A stretch of DNA of 64,000 nucleotides from Stenotrophomonas maltophilia (GCF_003205835.1 NZ_CP029773.1:1396501-1460500); one strand, 5' to 3'. Counted from the first letter of the stretch, positions 36,895 to 48,235 are shown. Translations and numbers: made by a program. Notes: a model not told the origin generated them from the sequence alone.

Positions 36895-39222
36895 TCAACG
36901 GGCCGGCACCAGCGTCATCGTGTGCTGCGCCTTGCCGGGCAGGAACGGTGTCGGCCGCCCATGCACCCAGTCTTCGTGGCCGGCGCCCCAGTAGGGAGAC
37001 AGCGGATGGCCGCTCTGGCCGCCGGGCATGTGCACGATGCCGTCGGCCTCGTGGCCGGGCGAGACCACCATGCGCTCGGAGGCGCCGAAGTTCGGCGTCT
37101 GCACGCGCGGCATGTCGCGGTCGCCGGGCAGGCGGTCGGCCGGCATGCACAGCCAGCGCTTGGCGATGTCCGGCAGTGCCCGCGCGATGGGATGACAGAT
37201 CGCCGCAGTATTGCGTTCGCCCCAGGTGCGCTGGGCCAGTGGGCCCTGCTTGGCCAGCTCGCTCTCGGTGCGGCGTGCGGCATCAAGCAGCAGCGCGTCC
37301 CAGCTGTCGTAGGCCGGTGGCAACAGGTTGGCGGGGCGTTGCTGCAGCATCGGCCAGGCCACGCCTTCCAGTTGTGCCAGGCGCGGGTCCAGATAGTCAT
37401 CGCCCAGCTGCGCGTTGGCCGGCGCCAGCAGTGCATCGGACAGGGTATCCATCACCTGCGTGCGGAACGCGCGCACCACCCGGTAGCTGACCGAGCTGGC
37501 CGAGGCCCGGCCGCCCCATTGATGGCTGACCGCCTTCAAGCGCTTCAGTGCAGGGTCGTCACTGCGTTCGATGACGTCATGCAGCAACGCCCACCAGCGC
37601 TGCAGAAACACGGCGCGATCATCGAGCTGGATCGCCAGCAGGTCGTGTTCGTCGAAGCGGTCCTGGATTGCCAGCAGGTCGCGGATCTGCCGCGCCCGGG
37701 CACCAAGGTCATAGCCGCCGTTGCCGACGCTGGCCAGTGCCTCGCCGTCGAGGACGCGACCGTTGGCGGTCCACAGGCGATGGTTGGGGGGATCGATCAG
37801 TGCCGGCGAGGCATCGCTGCGGATCGGCCACGGTGCGCAGTCCTGGTTGTTGGCGGCAGTGAAGCCGGCCGGCCCACAGCCGGGGCCGCGGTCAGGGCGG
37901 GCACCGATCAGCCGCCAGGCAATGCGGCCGCTGCGGTCGCCGACCACCAGGTTCTGCGCGGGAATGCCGGCGCGGTCGGCGAAGTGCAGTGCACCGTCCA
38001 GGTCACCGGCGCGGGCCAGGTCACCGAAGTCCAGGCGCACGGCGCCGGGCAGGTGTGCGACCCAGCGCAGCGCATCGCCACTGCCATCGGCATGGGTATG
38101 CAGGATCGGCCCCCAGGCGGTTTCGCGTACCGGGAACAGCACGTCGGCCTGGCCAGCCACGGCGATGCGTTCTTCGTGCACGGTCATCGCGGCGTTGGCC
38201 GGTTCCGTGCGGTAGTCCGCCGTGTCGATGTAGCTGTTGGTGAAGCCCCAGGCGACGTGGCCGTTGCTGCCGACGATCACGGCCGGCAGGCCGGGCAGCG
38301 AGAAGCCGGTGACATCGACCTGGCCGCCGGCGGCCTGCGGGTCGGGGTAGCGCAGGCGTACGCGGAACCACAGGCCGGGTGCACGCAGGCCCAGGTGCAT
38401 GTCGTCGGCGACGATCGCGCGGCCGTCGGCGGTAAGTGCACCGGCCACCGCGAAGTTGTTGCTGCCGATGGCGTCGGCCTCTTCCTGCTCAGTGCCCGTT
38501 TTCCCCTTCAAAGTGCGCAGATCGAGCTGGCTGGCATCGGGCAGGGCGCCGTTGCCGGTGGGTTCGCCGAACAGCGGTGCATCCCATTCGGTGCCGTCGT
38601 GGGCGATCAGCGCGTACAGCGCCGGCGGCACCACTGCGCGGATGCGGCTCAGTGCAAGCTCGGTCTGGTTGTTCGGGTCCTGCAGGTCGGCGTACATGGC
38701 CAGCCCGGCCAGCACGCTGTCGCTGGCCTGCCACGGTTGTGGCGATTGCCGCAGCAGCAGGTAGGCCCACGGGCGCACGGAGAGATCGGCCAGGCCCTCG
38801 TTGACGCCATCCACGTAGGCGCGCACCGCCTCGCCGTTGTCGCCCAGTGCGGCCTGCAGATTCGCCTCGGTGCGTGCGCGCAGGCGATGCACGCGCATGC
38901 GCTTGTCAGCATCGATGGCCTTCGGCCCGAACAGCGCCGACAGCTCGCCGGCGGCACTGCGGCGCATCAGGTCCATCTCGAAATAACGTTCCTGCGCGTG
39001 TACGCGGCCGAGCGCACGCATCGCGTCGGCCTGGCTGCCGGCGGTAATGGTGACCACGCCCAAGGCATCGCGCTCGATGGTGACTGGCTTGGCCAGCCCC
39101 GGCAGCGCATGCTCGCCGTCCAGGTCGGCCAGGCTGCCGCGCAGCAGCAGCCATAGCACCAGGACGGTGACCAGCGCGATGGCGATCAACACGCCCAGCA
39201 CCCAACGCCATGTACGTCGCAT
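36895..39222 (-). CDS. Penicillin acylase family N-terminal nucleophile hydrolase
   Basis: 775 residues. An N-terminal signal anchor (residues 8-28) exports it to the periplasm. The precursor is predicted to self-cleave before Ser254 in AIGSNNFAVAGALTADGRAI, giving alpha (about 225 residues) and beta (about 520) chains; that Ser is the nucleophile. DMHLGLRAPGLWF and the beta-chain segment VVSPGHEADGIVHMPGGQSG, HPLSPYWGAGHEDW are typical. The family includes penicillin G acylases and N-acyl-homoserine lactone acylases; the substrate cannot be read from sequence. Transcribed alone. Confidence 0.92.
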   Translation of the reverse strand: MRRTWRWVLGVLIAIALVTVLVLWLLLRGSLADLDGEHALPGLAKPVTIERDALGVVTITAGSQADAMRALGRVHAQERYFEMDLMRRSAAGELSALFGPKAIDADKRMRVHRLRARTEANLQAALGDNGEAVRAYVDGVNEGLADLSVRPWAYLLLRQSPQPWQASDSVLAGLAMYADLQDPNNQTELALSRIRAVVPPALYALIAHDGTEWDAPLFGEPTGNGALPDASQLDLRTLKGKTGTEQEEADAIGSNNFAVAGALTADGRAIVADDMHLGLRAPGLWFRVRLRYPDPQAAGGQVDVTGFSLPGLPAVIVGSNGHVAWGFTNSYIDTADYRTEPANAAMTVHEERIAVAGQADVLFPVRETAWGPILHTHADGSGDALRWVAHLPGAVRLDFGDLARAGDLDGALHFADRAGIPAQNLVVGDRSGRIAWRLIGARPDRGPGCGPAGFTAANNQDCAPWPIRSDASPALIDPPNHRLWTANGRVLDGEALASVGNGGYDLGARARQIRDLLAIQDRFDEHDLLAIQLDDRAVFLQRWWALLHDVIERSDDPALKRLKAVSHQWGGRASASSVSYRVVRAFRTQVMDTLSDALLAPANAQLGDDYLDPRLAQLEGVAWPMLQQRPANLLPPAYDSWDALLLDAARRTESELAKQGPLAQRTWGERNTAAICHPIARALPDIAKRWLCMPADRLPGDRDMPRVQTPNFGASERMVVSPGHEADGIVHMPGGQSGHPLSPYWGAGHEDWVHGRPTPFLPGKAQHTMTLVPAR

Positions 39223-39345
39223 CGCACGTCCTTTCCGAACTCGTGGGCTGATTGTAGCCGCAGGCGCAACTGCGACTGATTCCGATTAGATCACCGTATT
39301 TTGAAATGCGGCACCCTATGTCACATCGATTCACAGGAGCCCCCC

Positions 39346-39834
39346 ATGAAAGGCAACCCGGACGTCATCGCCTGCCTGAAGGAACTGCTGCGCGGCGAGC
39401 TTGCTGCCCGCGACCAGTACTTCATCCATTCCCGCCGCTACGAGGACCAGGGCCTGTTCGCGCTGTACGAACGCCTGAACCACGAGATGGAAGAGGAAAC
39501 CCAGCACGCCGATGCGCTGCTGCGCCGGATCCTGTTCCTCGGCGGTGACCCGGACATGCGCCCGCATGCCACCGAGCCGGGCGAGACCGTGGAGGAGATG
39601 CTGCAGAAGGATCTCGATACTGAATACGCGGTTCGGAACAATCTCGCCGCCGGCATGAAGCTGTGCGAGGAGAAGGGTGACTACGTGAGCCGCGACATCC
39701 TGCTTGCACAGCTGAAGGACACCGAAGAAGACCACGCCTGGTGGCTGGAGCAGCAGTTGGGCCTGATCAAGCGCATCGGCCTGGAGCTGTACCAGCTGAG
39801 CAAGATCGACGGCAACGGCGCTCCGGCGCACTGA
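39346..39834 (+). CDS. bfr: Bacterioferritin
   Basis: Iron-storage ferritin-like protein of 162 residues, start [20 protein letters not shown] at 39346 with AGGAG upstream. Ferroxidase ligands are recognisable: Glu18 in [13 protein letters not shown], the [19 protein letters not shown] segment (Glu and His) and [16 protein letters not shown]. The usual haem-ligand Met of bacterioferritin is not certain here, since position 52 lies in the HEMEEE segment. Followed by a dense repeat region. Confidence 0.93.
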   Translation: MKGNPDVIACLKELLRGELAARDQYFIHSRRYEDQGLFALYERLNHEMEEETQHADALLRRILFLGGDPDMRPHATEPGETVEEMLQKDLDTEYAVRNNLAAGMKLCEEKGDYVSRDILLAQLKDTEEDHAWWLEQQLGLIKRIGLELYQLSKIDGNGAPAH

Positions 39835-39872
39835 GCCGCAGGTGGCGCCGGGCCATGCCCGGTGACCACCCG

Positions 39873-39932
39873 GTAGAGCCGACCGCTGGTCGGCTGCTCT
39901 GCAAAAAGCAGCCGACCAGCGGTCGGCTCTAC
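39873..39932. repeat. SMAG double palindrome
   Basis: Left arm 39873-39898 begins GTAGAGCCGACCGCTGGTCG; right arm 39907-39932 is its exact reverse complement; loop of 8 bases. Each arm is itself a palindrome (GCCGACCGCTGGTCGGC). The GTAG head is the hallmark of Stenotrophomonas SMAG repeats. Confidence 0.92.
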
Positions 39933-40025
39933 CAGAAGAAGCACAGCGTTCTGTCGCCCGCCAGCACCGGAGCATCGCCAGCCAGCCTTCGCCCGCCAGC
40001 CGCTCCACCGCCCGCCAGCCGACAA

Positions 40026-40057
40026 CGAAAAAGCCGGGGAATGCCCCGGCTTTTTCG
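40026..40057. terminator. Bidirectional intrinsic terminator (bfr / parC)
   Basis: CGAAAAAGCCGGGG (40026-40039), loop AATG, CCCCGGCTTTTTCG (40044-40057). T-runs in both directions. Confidence 0.9.
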
Positions 40058-40062
40058 TGTCC

Positions 40063-40153
40063 GGGGTCGGATCCGTTTTCGACGAAAACGGCTCTGACCC
40101 CTCGCCATGTTGAATGGGTCAGAGCCCTTTCCCATGGAAAGGGATCCGACCCC
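40063..40153. repeat. GGGGTCGGATCC-family compound palindrome
   Basis: Two hairpins, 40063-40101 (GGGGTCGGATCC to CTCTGACCCC, stem through GTTTTC/GAAAAC) and 40116-40153 (GGTCAGAGCCC to GGATCCGACCCC). The outermost 12 bases, GGGGTCGGATCC and GGATCCGACCCC, pair perfectly across the whole unit. The same plan recurs at 50490-50583. Confidence 0.88.
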
Positions 40154-40159
40154 GCACCC

Positions 40160-42403
<2,244 letters not shown>

Positions 42404-42463
42404 GCGGCGTTGTTACCTGTTGTCGGGAGGCGGCGACGGCGGTCGCCGCTCGCAATCCTGTGA

Positions 42464-43345
42464 TTATCCGGATGCGGCGGGGGATGCCAAGCCACGTGCA
42501 GGGTCCAGCCCGGTTTCCAGGCCGTGTCCGGCCCGTGCCAGGTAGCGCCCCGGTGGCAGCCCGAAGTGGCGGCGGAACACGGTGACGAAGGCGCTGGCGC
42601 TGCTGAAGCCCAGCGCGTGGGCGATGTCGGCCACGCTGCGGCCGTCGGTCAGCTGGCGCAGGGCCTCGGACAGGCGGGCCTGCTGTCGCCACTGGGCGAA
42701 GCTGAGGGTGGTCTCGTCGCGGAAGTGACGGGTCAGGCTGCGCGGCGAGAGGCCAGCCCAATGCGCCCATTCGGCCAGGCTGCGTTCGTCGGAGGGGTCG
42801 GCCAGCAGCTGCGAGGCGATCTTCAGCAGGCGCCGGTCGTGCGGCATCGGTAGATGCATGCGCTGGCGCGGCGCGGTGCGGATCTCATCCAGCAGTACGT
42901 CAATGATGTGCTGCCGCTCGGGCGTGGTGTCATAGCCGAGCGGCCACTCGCAGATGCGGTCGGCCAGCGCCTGCGCCAGCTTGGACAGGCCCAGTACGCA
43001 GGGGTCGGCGGGCAGGGTGGCGCAGGCCGGTGCGGCCAGCGCCATGCCCCAGCCACGCAGCGGGCCGTCGAGGGTGACCGTGTGCGGCTCCAGCGGCGGC
43101 ATCCAGCCGGCCGAGCCCGGCGCCAGTGACCACGTCCCGTGCGAGGTGCGGGTGGTCAACAGGCCACGTTCGACGCAGATCAGCTGCGCGCGCTGATGGT
43201 GGTGCCAGTCCACTTCACGGACCAGGCCCAAGGGGCTGTCGAAGCGGAAGGCGACAACCGGTGGCCCGTCATTGCGCTCGAACCAATCCAGGGCGTCGTC
43301 GCGCAGCAACCGCTTGGGAGGGGGGATTTCTGCCTTGTTCATCAT
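42464..43345 (-). CDS. AraC-family transcriptional regulator
   Basis: 293 residues from the MMNKAEIPPPKRLLRDDALD start at 43345; an ATG at 43372 would add nine residues but would lie inside a putative operator. The N-terminal cupin-like domain (VDWHHHQRAQLICVERGLLT, PPLEPHTVTL) belongs to the type used for small-molecule sensing; the C-terminal double HTH is typical: LAEWAHWAGLSPRSLTRHFR and VADIAHALGFSSASAFVTVF followed by RRHFGLPPGRYL. Divergent from emrRCAB; whether it controls that operon or itself is unknown. Confidence 0.92.
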   Translation of the reverse strand: MMNKAEIPPPKRLLRDDALDWFERNDGPPVVAFRFDSPLGLVREVDWHHHQRAQLICVERGLLTTRTSHGTWSLAPGSAGWMPPLEPHTVTLDGPLRGWGMALAAPACATLPADPCVLGLSKLAQALADRICEWPLGYDTTPERQHIIDVLLDEIRTAPRQRMHLPMPHDRRLLKIASQLLADPSDERSLAEWAHWAGLSPRSLTRHFRDETTLSFAQWRQQARLSEALRQLTDGRSVADIAHALGFSSASAFVTVFRRHFGLPPGRYLARAGHGLETGLDPARGLASPAASG

Positions 43346-43351
43346 ATCCGC

Positions 43352-43380
43352 TGGCTGAAATGTGTCATCCATTGGCTGAA
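43352..43380. promoter_or_regulatory. Direct-repeat operator candidate for the AraC regulator
   Basis: TGGCTGAA at 43352-43359 and again at 43373-43380, a 21-base period (two helical turns), immediately upstream of the AraC gene start. Same-face direct half-sites are the usual AraC-family binding pattern. Confidence 0.5.
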
Positions 43381-43455
43381 TTGTACTACCGGGCCACCTG
43401 ACCAGATCATTAAGGTAGGCGCCTTCGTTGATCCAGCCCGCTGCTGCAACACAGC

Positions 43456-43493
43456 ATTCGATGCCAGATCGAATATTTCCATTGAGAAATATT
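43456..43493. promoter_or_regulatory. Paired palindromes upstream of emrR
   Basis: ATTCGAT-GCCAG-ATCGAAT (43456-43474) and AATATTTC-CATTGA-GAAATATT (43472-43493) overlap by three bases; the second is followed by a T-run (to 43499) and ends 24 bases before the emrR ATG. Both have the size of MarR-family operators; the second could also act as a terminator hairpin. The segment is strikingly AT-rich for this genome. Confidence 0.6.
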
Positions 43494-43517
43494 TTTTTTG
43501 GAAGAGAATGCTCCCCC

Positions 43518-43961
43518 ATGATCTGTCCTGCAACCACTCCCCCCAGCTTCGGCCTGCTGCTGCGCCAGGTGCGCGACGGCCTGGTCCGTCAACTCGACGC
43601 ATCCATGGCTGAAGAAGACCTGGGTATCGGCTTCACCCATTACATCGGGTTGAAGGTGCTTTCCAACATGGCTCCGTGCACGGCCAACGAGCTGGCCCAG
43701 GCCATCGACCAGGTGCCCAGTGCGGTGACACGCCTGCTGGACAAGCTGGAGTCGCTGGGCTGCGTCCGCCGCGAACCGCATGCCCAGGACCGGCGTGCGC
43801 TGCAGATCGTGCTGACCGATGAAGGCCGCGCACTGTGGGCGCGGCTGAAGCTGCGTGGCGACGCGGTGATGGATTACGCCCTGCGTGATCTTTCCGCCGA
43901 CGAGCGCACGCAGCTGCTGTCCCTCCTTACCCGAATCCGCGATTCCCTGACGACCCCATGA
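43518..43961 (+). CDS. emrR: MarR-family regulator of the Emr pump
   Basis: 147 residues, start MICPATTPPSFGLLLRQVRD at 43518. The winged helix is clear: CTANELAQAIDQVPSAVTRL, LDKLESLGCVRREPHAQDRR with the DxR wing motif, and ALQIVLTDEGRALWARL. Its stop overlaps the emrC start (ATGA). First gene of the emrRCAB operon described in S. maltophilia; expected to repress the operon until an effector binds. Confidence 0.93.
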   Translation: MICPATTPPSFGLLLRQVRDGLVRQLDASMAEEDLGIGFTHYIGLKVLSNMAPCTANELAQAIDQVPSAVTRLLDKLESLGCVRREPHAQDRRALQIVLTDEGRALWARLKLRGDAVMDYALRDLSADERTQLLSLLTRIRDSLTTP

Positions 43962-45451
43962 ACCCGATCCCGCAATCCACTCTCCGCCGGTCCGGGCGCG
44001 CGCTGCTGGTATCAGCGCTGGCCCTGGCCCTGGCTGCCTGCGCCAGCAGTCGTGGCCTCAACCCGCAGGGCCACGTGCTCGACGTGGACAGCCTGCACAG
44101 CGAACGCACCCTGGCCGACACCGACCTGAGCGCCACCGGCTTCCCGGCGCAGGACTGGTGGAAGGCGCTGGGCGATGCGCAGCTGGACGCGCTGGTCGCC
44201 GAGGGCCTGGCTGGCCACCCGAGCCTGGACGCTGCCGATGCGCGCCTGCGCCAGGCGCAGTCGCAGGTCGGTACCGCGCGTGCCGATCGCCTGCCGAGCC
44301 TGTCGGTGTCCGGTGGTTACACCGGTCTGCGCCTGCCCGAGTCGATGGCCGGCAGCGAGATGGGTGGCCATTACGCTGGCAGCAGCCAGGTCGCGTTTGA
44401 TTTCAGCTATGGCGTGGACCTGTGGGGCGGCAAGCGCGCTGCTTGGGAAGCGGCCGTGGACGGCGCCCATGCCGCCACTGTCGAAGCCCAGGCTGCACGC
44501 CTGAACCTGTCCACCGGCATCACCCAGGCCTATGCCGACCTGGCGTATGCATGGCAGCTCAATGACGTGGCCGAAGAAGAGCTGGGCCGCTCGCAGAAGT
44601 CGCTGGAACTGACCCGCCAACGCCGCAGCGCCGGCATCGACAGTGATCTGCAGGTGCGCCAGGCCGAGGCCCGCGTGCCCGCCGCGCAGCAGCAGGTGCA
44701 GGCCGCGCAGCAGCGCATCGATGCGGCCCGCACCGCGCTGGCCGCGCTGGTCGGCAAGGGTCCGGACCGTGGCCTGTCGATCCAGCGCCCGCAGGCGTTG
44801 AATCCGATGGCGCTGCAGCTGCCGGGCGTGCTGCCCAGCGAACTGTTGGGTCGTCGCCCGGACATCGTTGCCGCGCGCTGGCGCGTGGAAGCGGCCGACA
44901 AGCAGATCAAGGTCGCCAGGACCAAGTTCTACCCGAGCTTCAACCTGACCGCACTGGCTGGCGTCGTCGCACCGAACGTGGGCGATCTGCTGAAAAGCAG
45001 TTCGACCTTCGCCTACATCGGACCGGCGCTGAGCCTGCCGATCTTCGAAGGCGGCAAGCTGCGCGCCAACCTGGCCAACACCGATGCGCAGTACGACCTG
45101 GCGGTGGCCAACTACAACCAGACCGTGCTCGATGCACTGCGCGACGTGGCCGACCAGGTCAACGCGGTGCGTTCGCTGGCACAGCAGGCGCATTCGCAGC
45201 AGCAGGCGGTGGATACCGCACGTTCGGCCTTCGACCTGGCCCAGCAGCGCTACCGCGCCGGCATCGGCAGCTACCTGGACGTGCTGACCGCGCAGTCCAC
45301 CCTGCTGCAGTCGCAGCAGCAGCTGGCCGGCCTGCAGTCGCAGCAGGTGCAGACCTCGGTGCGCTTGAGCAAGGCGCTGGGCGGTGGTTTCCAGCCCTCT
45401 GACGCCGACCGCGCACCGATCGCCTCCCATTCCGATTCCTCGCATTCCTGA
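43958..45451 (+). CDS. emrC: Outer membrane efflux lipoprotein EmrC
   Basis: 497-residue TolC/NodT-family outer membrane channel. Lipobox ALALAACASS (Cys28). Two outer-membrane-factor repeats: the first from about 65 (LDALVAEGLAGHPSLDAADA), the second from about 280 (LPSELLGRRPDIVAARWRVE). The coiled-coil hairpins contain LGRSQKSLELTRQRRSAGID and AFDLAQQRYRAGIGSYLDVL. It completes the tripartite pump with EmrA and EmrB; having its own channel distinguishes this operon from E. coli emrRAB. Confidence 0.94.
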   Translation: MNPIPQSTLRRSGRALLVSALALALAACASSRGLNPQGHVLDVDSLHSERTLADTDLSATGFPAQDWWKALGDAQLDALVAEGLAGHPSLDAADARLRQAQSQVGTARADRLPSLSVSGGYTGLRLPESMAGSEMGGHYAGSSQVAFDFSYGVDLWGGKRAAWEAAVDGAHAATVEAQAARLNLSTGITQAYADLAYAWQLNDVAEEELGRSQKSLELTRQRRSAGIDSDLQVRQAEARVPAAQQQVQAAQQRIDAARTALAALVGKGPDRGLSIQRPQALNPMALQLPGVLPSELLGRRPDIVAARWRVEAADKQIKVARTKFYPSFNLTALAGVVAPNVGDLLKSSSTFAYIGPALSLPIFEGGKLRANLANTDAQYDLAVANYNQTVLDALRDVADQVNAVRSLAQQAHSQQQAVDTARSAFDLAQQRYRAGIGSYLDVLTAQSTLLQSQQQLAGLQSQQVQTSVRLSKALGGGFQPSDADRAPIASHSDSSHS

Positions 45452-45462
45452 AGACTTCCGCC

Positions 45463-46641
45463 ATGAGCCAGACCCAAGACACTGCGGCCCCGGCCGCCCC
45501 CAACCGCCGCGGCAACCTGCTGCGCGGCCTGTTCGTGATCGTCGTGCTGCTGCTTGCCGCACTGGCGCTGTGGTACTTCATGTTCGGCCGTTGGTTCGAA
45601 GAGACCGACGACGCCTACGTGCAGGGCAACCAGGTGCAGATCACCCCGCTGGTGGCCGGTACCGTGGTCGCCATCAACGCCGATGACGGCATGCGCGTGG
45701 AGCGCGGCCAGCTGCTGGTGCAGCTGGACCCGTCCGACACATCGGTGGCGCTGCAGCAGGCCGAAGCCAACCTGGCCAAGACCGTGCGCCAGACCCGTGG
45801 CCTGTACCGCAGCGTGGAAGGCGCACAGGCAGATTTGAACGCCCGCCAGGTGACACTGAAGCGCGTGCGCGACGATTTCGCCCGCCGCAAGGATCTGGCC
45901 GCCACCGGCGCCATTTCCAATGAAGAACTGGCCCATGCCCGTGACGAGCTGGCCGCTGCCGAAGCCGCCGTGGCCGGTTCGCGCGAGACCGTCGAGCGCA
46001 ACCGCGCGCTGGTCGACGACACCGTGATCGCCACCCAGCCGGACGTGCAGGCGGCCGCCGCGCAGCTGCGTCAGGCCTTCCTCAACAACGCCCGCGCCGG
46101 CATCGTCGCGCCGGTCACCGGCTACGTCGCCCGTCGTTCGGTGCAGGTGGGCCAGCGCGTGCAGCCGGGCAATGCCCTGATGGCCGTGGTGCCGACCGAG
46201 CAGATGTGGGTCGAGGCCAACTTCAAGGAAACCCAGCTGCGCCACATGCGCCTGGGCCAGGAAGTGGAGCTGAAGTCGGACCTGTACGCCGGTGACGTGA
46301 AGTACAAGGGCCGCATCCAGAGCCTGGGCCTGGGCACCGGCTCGGCGTTCTCGCTGCTGCCGGCGCAGAACGCCAGCGGCAACTGGATCAAGATCGTGCA
46401 GCGCGTGCCGGTGCGCATCGCCATCGATGCCAAGCAGCTGGCCGAACACCCGCTGCGCATCGGCCTGTCGATGAAGGCGGAAGTGAGCCTGCGCGACCAG
46501 AAGGGTGAAGTGCTGCCGAGCACCCCGGCCAAGGGCACGGTGTTCGACACCGACGTGTATGCCAAGCAGCTGCATGATGCCGATGAGGTGATCCACACGA
46601 TCATCCAGGGCAACCTGCCGCAGCAGGCGAAGGTGGGCTGA
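45463..46641 (+). CDS. emrA: HlyD-family periplasmic adaptor EmrA
   Basis: 392 residues. One N-terminal membrane anchor (about 21-43, LLRGLFVIVVLLLAALALWY), then EETDDAYVQGNQVQITPLVA (typical EmrA start of the lipoyl half), a long alpha-helical hairpin (about 95-190), and the second lipoyl/beta-barrel half GIVAPVTGYVARRSVQVGQR and WVEANFKETQLRHMRLGQEV. It bridges EmrB to EmrC. An 11-base gap separates it from emrC and 7 bases from emrB. Confidence 0.95.
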   Translation: MSQTQDTAAPAAPNRRGNLLRGLFVIVVLLLAALALWYFMFGRWFEETDDAYVQGNQVQITPLVAGTVVAINADDGMRVERGQLLVQLDPSDTSVALQQAEANLAKTVRQTRGLYRSVEGAQADLNARQVTLKRVRDDFARRKDLAATGAISNEELAHARDELAAAEAAVAGSRETVERNRALVDDTVIATQPDVQAAAAQLRQAFLNNARAGIVAPVTGYVARRSVQVGQRVQPGNALMAVVPTEQMWVEANFKETQLRHMRLGQEVELKSDLYAGDVKYKGRIQSLGLGTGSAFSLLPAQNASGNWIKIVQRVPVRIAIDAKQLAEHPLRIGLSMKAEVSLRDQKGEVLPSTPAKGTVFDTDVYAKQLHDADEVIHTIIQGNLPQQAKVG

Positions 46642-46648
46642 GGTCGCC

Positions 46649-48235
46649 ATGTCCGCACAAGCTCCAGCCGCGCCCGGTGCTCCGGGCGCCCCGGCGGCGC
46701 CGGGTGCGGCCTCCGGGTTCCTGCCGCCCAGCGTCGCCCTGTGCACCGTGGGCCTGGCGATGGCGTCGTTCATGCAGGTGCTCGACACCACCATCGCCAA
46801 CGTCTCGCTGCCGACCATCGCCGGTAATCTCGGTGCCAGTTCGCAGCAGGCGACCTGGGTCATCACCTCGTTCGCGGTCAGTACGGCCATCGCGCTGCCG
46901 CTGACCGGCTGGCTCAGCCGCCGCTTCGGCGAGCGCAAGCTGTTCGTCTGGGCCACGCTGGCCTTCGTCATCACCTCGCTGCTGTGCGGCCTGGCGCAGA
47001 GCATGGGCATGCTGGTGCTGTCGCGTGCGCTGCAGGGTTTCGTGGCCGGCCCGATGTACCCGATCACGCAGTCGCTGCTGGTTTCGATCTATCCGCGCGA
47101 GAAACGCGGACAGGCCTTGGCGCTGCTGGCGATGATCACGGTGGTAGCGCCCATCTGCGGTCCGATCCTCGGTGGCTGGATCACCGACAACTACAGCTGG
47201 GAATGGATCTTCCTGATCAACGTGCCACTGGGCATCTTCGCCGCGCTGGTGGTGGGCAACCAGCTGAAGGGGCGCCCGGAGCAGATCGAGAAGCCGAAGA
47301 TGGACTACGTCGGCCTGATCACCCTGGTGATCGGCGTCGGTGCGCTGCAGCTGGTGCTCGATCTGGGCAACGACGAGGACTGGTTCTCGTCGATGAAGAT
47401 CGTGGTGCTGGCCTGCGTGGCCGTGGTCACGCTGACGGTGTTCCTGATCTGGGAGCTGACCGACAAGGATCCGATCGTCGACCTGAAGCTGTTCCGTCAT
47501 CGCAACTTCCGCGCCGGCACGCTGGCGATGGTGGTGGCCTATGCGGCGTTCTTCAGTGTGGCCCTGCTGATTCCGCAGTGGTTGCAGCGTGACATGGGCT
47601 ATACCGCGATCTGGGCGGGCCTGGCGACGGCGCCGATCGGCATCCTGCCGGTGATCATGACCCCGTTCGTGGGCAAGTATGCGTCGCGCTTCGACATGCG
47701 CATGCTGGCCACGGTCGCGTTCATTGTGTTGTCGATGACCAGCTTCCTGCGTTCGAACTTCAACCTGCAGGTGGACTACATGCACGTGGCCGGCGTGCAG
47801 CTGATCATGGGTATCGGCGTCGCGCTGTTCTTCATGCCGGTGCTGCAGATCCTGCTGTCGGACCTGGATGGGCGCGAGATCGCGGCGGGCTCCGGGCTGG
47901 CTACGTTCCTGCGTACGCTGGGCGGCAGTTTCGCGGCGTCGCTGACGACGTGGCTGTGGGCGCGGCGCACCCAGGTGCACCATGCCGACCTGACCGAGCA
48001 TATCTCGGCCTATCAGCCGGGCATGCAGGACCAGGTCACGGCGATGGGGCAGGGCGACCTGCAGCACGGCGCAGCGGTACTGAACAACATGATCAACCAC
48101 CAGGCATCGCAGATGGGCTTCAACGACATCTTCTTCCTGCTGGGCTGGATCTTCCTGGCGATCATCGCGTTCCTGTGGCTGGCCAAGCCGCCGTTCGGCG
48201 CGGGTGCGGGTGCAGCCGCCGGTGGCGGACACTGA
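46649..48235 (+). CDS. emrB: MFS multidrug exporter EmrB (DHA2, 14 TM)
   Basis: 528 residues, proton-driven drug exporter. The N terminus is Ala/Pro/Gly-rich; membrane segments start near residue 27. MQVLDTTIANVSLPTIAGNL is the DHA2 motif (motif D1), LSRRFGERKLFVWATLAFVI is motif A, and ISVMALCGP-like motif C reads VVAPICGPILGGWITDNYSW. The last membrane segment ends near 515 with a Gly/Ala tail. Last gene of emrRCAB; an intrinsic terminator follows at 48266. Confidence 0.95.
   Translation: MSAQAPAAPGAPGAPAAPGAASGFLPPSVALCTVGLAMASFMQVLDTTIANVSLPTIAGNLGASSQQATWVITSFAVSTAIALPLTGWLSRRFGERKLFVWATLAFVITSLLCGLAQSMGMLVLSRALQGFVAGPMYPITQSLLVSIYPREKRGQALALLAMITVVAPICGPILGGWITDNYSWEWIFLINVPLGIFAALVVGNQLKGRPEQIEKPKMDYVGLITLVIGVGALQLVLDLGNDEDWFSSMKIVVLACVAVVTLTVFLIWELTDKDPIVDLKLFRHRNFRAGTLAMVVAYAAFFSVALLIPQWLQRDMGYTAIWAGLATAPIGILPVIMTPFVGKYASRFDMRMLATVAFIVLSMTSFLRSNFNLQVDYMHVAGVQLIMGIGVALFFMPVLQILLSDLDGREIAAGSGLATFLRTLGGSFAASLTTWLWARRTQVHHADLTEHISAYQPGMQDQVTAMGQGDLQHGAAVLNNMINHQASQMGFNDIFFLLGWIFLAIIAFLWLAKPPFGAGAGAAAGGGH

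Larger units (their letters stand above)
39835..40159. other. Repeat-filled gap between bfr and parC
   Basis: 325 bases with no gene. From left to right: a SMAG-type double palindrome (39873-39932), a low-complexity CCGCCAGCC segment (39958-40022), an intrinsic bidirectional terminator (40026-40057) and a compound GGGGTCGGATCC palindrome (40063-40153). The genes on both sides converge here. Confidence 0.85.

Noticed and set aside
35334..40153. Repeated palindromes as a CRISPR array
   Set aside because: The repeats are dispersed at kilobase distances, are palindromes of several types, have no regular spacers and no cas genes nearby.
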